DNA of 34,829 nucleotides, taken from IMG/VR virus record IMGVR_UViG_3300049043_000114, positions 1-34,829 of that record, one strand, 5' to 3'. The number at the start of each line of letters is the position of its first letter. The stretch's first letter is position 1. The position numbers and the translations under genes are program-made. The notes below the pieces were generated by a model. That model saw nothing but the letters and a program-made list of their open reading frames with translations. It did not search any database and was not told where the DNA came from. The stretch comes from a virus. Below, piece after piece: positions 33,798 through 34,829 of the stretch.

Positions 33798-34329
33798 ATG
33801 AACACCTCCGCCCAGCACCTCGAACGATCGACCCTCGAAGCCCTCGCCAGGCTCACCGCCATTCAGCGGGACATCCGTGCCGCCTACCTGGCGCTGCGGG
33901 ACTCGCAGCCGGGCTACCCCACCGCCACCGGCGGCGGAGGCAACAAGCCCAGCCTCGACGCAGCGGGCAACCCGCCAGGACTCGACCGCCACCTCCACGC
34001 CCTCGACCTCGCCGCCACCGACCTGCGCCAACTCGTCGCCCGGTGCGCCAGGTCGGCCCCGTCACCGTGCAGTTGCACGACATCGTCAACCGGTGGGCCC
34101 ACTCGCCCGATGCACCCGACCAGCCTCGACGCCAAGTGTCCGGCGGCGACTGCGTGGCGTGTGGAGCGTTCTGCTCGGGGTGCGGTCAACGACCGGCTTC
34201 GGGCAGGGTTGTGCGTGGCCTGCTACGCACCACCACCGTCGGTGGGCCGTCGAGACGGGTGGCGATCGTGGCGACTGGATGCTGGTGCGACGGCGTGAGC
34301 TCGAGAACGCCGACGAGGGTGCGGCGTGA
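33798..34329 (+). CDS. Hypothetical protein with C-terminal cysteine cluster
   Basis: ATG has TAGGAGA about ten bases upstream. The first 80 residues are MNTSAQHLERSTLEALARLT, IQRDIRAAYLALRDSQPGYP, TATGGGGNKPSLDAAG and LHALDLAATDLRQLVAR, then multiple indels (34040, 34130, 34190, 34230) break the frame. Segments VQLHDIVNRWAHS, GDCVACGAFCSG, NDRLRAGLCVACY and GGDRGDWMLVRRRELENADE can be strung together to TGA 34327. CxxC plus CxxC indicates a zinc ribbon after a helical N-terminal half. Similar small proteins close the replication arms of other actinophages, without assigned function. Confidence 0.5.
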
Positions 34330-34375
34330 ATGGTTGCATGGTTGCATCCCCGATCCCGTTGCCGGTGGGCAATCG

Positions 34376-34405
34376 TTGCGTGACGACACGAAACCGTGGT
34401 ATTTT
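34376..34405 (+). promoter_or_regulatory. Possible promoter before the HNH gene
   Basis: TTGCGT (34376-34381) and TATTTT (34400-34405) are 18 bases apart in the only AT-richer stretch near the right end, about 70 bases before the HNH GTG. A 43-codon ORF (GTG 34326 to TGA 34457) covers the same region but has no recognisable content and is not annotated separately. Confidence 0.4.
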
Positions 34406-34476
34406 CCTGTCATCTTCGGCGTCGCGTGCATCAGCACCGGCGCCGTTTGCGTTCTGAAAAAAGACGGGGGGTAGGG

Positions 34477-34747
34477 GTGGCTTCCAGAAACCCATACGCC
34501 GGCCGATCCACCCGTCAGTGGCACAGGCTTCGTGAGCGAGTCTTGAAAGAATCCGACATCTGCTGGCTGTGCGGTCAGCCAGGTGCCGACACTCTCGATC
34601 ACATCGTTCCGTTGTCGGTGGCTCCGGCACCTTGCCGAGTCGCCGGACAACGTGGCACCCGCCCATCGCTCGTGCAGCAACAGCTCGCGGTGGAGCGCTG
34701 CATGGAGCACTGCGGTGCGGCCGCTGCCGACCTCTGAGGCATGGTGA
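34477..34747 (+). CDS. HNH endonuclease
   Basis: GTG with GGGGGG/GGGG purines just upstream. It begins VASRNPYAGRSTRQWHRLRE, then ESDICWLCGQPGADTLDHIV (CxxC zinc pair and the DH of the HNH site) and PLSV. After an indel near 34630 it continues HLAESPDNVAPAHRSCNSSR (N, H and second zinc Cys) and TGA 34745. Small HNH proteins next to terminase are required for cos cleavage in HK97-type phages. In this linear insert it is at the opposite end from terminase, adjacent only if the ends are joined. Confidence 0.82.
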
Positions 34748-34799
34748 CCTGAGGGCACCCCCCGCCGCCCCGGGTTCCTGTTGCGGCTACAGAGATACA
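34748..34799. other. Right end of the phage insert, no gene
   Basis: Fifty-two bases with a C-run and CCCCGCCGCCCCGGG, possibly one cos flank if the virion DNA ended here. No gene or obvious repeat of the left end (2515 onward) is seen. Confidence 0.4.
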
Positions 34800-34825
34800 G
34801 CAATACGGACCTGAACCAAGGACAT
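34800..34825. other. Degraded nanopore adapter at the right end
   Basis: GCAATACGGACCTGAACCAA followed by GGACAT differs at 4 of 26 positions from the ligation-adapter complement used at 1121 and 2477. A noisy copy is expected at a read end. It marks the right limit of phage insert C and implies the window ends at a molecule end. Confidence 0.85.
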
Positions 34826-34829
34826 CCGC

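Noticed and set aside
1-34829. tRNA or rRNA genes
   Set aside because: No cloverleaf with a TTCRA arm or rRNA core motif was noticed by eye; a covariance-model scan was not possible here.

Overview
The window is not one continuous genome. It reads as three DNA inserts separated by Oxford Nanopore ligation-adapter sequence, at 1121-1168 and 2477-2514, with a degraded adapter copy at the extreme right end (34800-34825). It therefore looks like an unsplit or mis-assembled nanopore product. Single-base indels interrupt most longer genes, so reading frames must be stitched. In the entries below an apparent frameshift is treated as probable read error unless stated otherwise.

Insert A (1-1120) is GC-rich DNA of unknown origin with no recognisable gene, only a weak minus-strand reading frame. 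Insert B (about 1169-2476) carries the 3' part of a minus-strand gene for a TPR plus LuxR-type helix-turn-helix regulator of the kind common in Bacteroidota. Insert C (about 2515-34799, 32.3 kb) is a GC-rich tailed-phage genome that appears nearly complete. Its WhiB-type regulator, its Rpf-like transglycosylase, frequent GTG starts, ATGA/GTGA gene overlaps and a likely leaderless promoter point to an actinobacterial host. No host genes flank it.

Layout of insert C, almost all on the plus strand. Packaging and head (2830-8884): PrimPol-like fragment, small and large terminase, portal, two head-associated proteins, HK97-type protease, major capsid. Virion modification (9016-10796): small ORF, glycosyltransferase and class I methyltransferase between capsid and connector. 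Head-tail and tail (10793-17323): connector, tail terminator, major tail protein, tail chaperones with a -1 slippery site, tape measure and minor tail proteins, giving a siphovirus plan. Lysis and accessory (17323-19853): amidase endolysin, holin-like proteins, metallophosphoesterase. Fibres (19810-22936): collagen-like, glycine-rich and accessory proteins, followed by an Ntn-hydrolase-like protein and a second holin. A bidirectional terminator (23819-23855) separates these from the only minus-strand phage gene and from a control region (24123-24503).

The right arm (24504-34747) is an early and replication operon: excisionase-like HTH protein, small zinc and membrane proteins, two PD-(D/E)XK-type nucleases, WhiB, RecB/Cas4-like nuclease, SSB-like protein, Rpf-like transglycosylase, many tiny ORFs, TOPRIM/DUF3987 primase-helicase with iteron-like arrays in its 3' end, and a terminal HNH nuclease. 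HNH at one physical end and terminase at the other fits a cos-type linear virion genome. No integrase was seen; the excisionase-like gene alone does not establish a temperate lifestyle.
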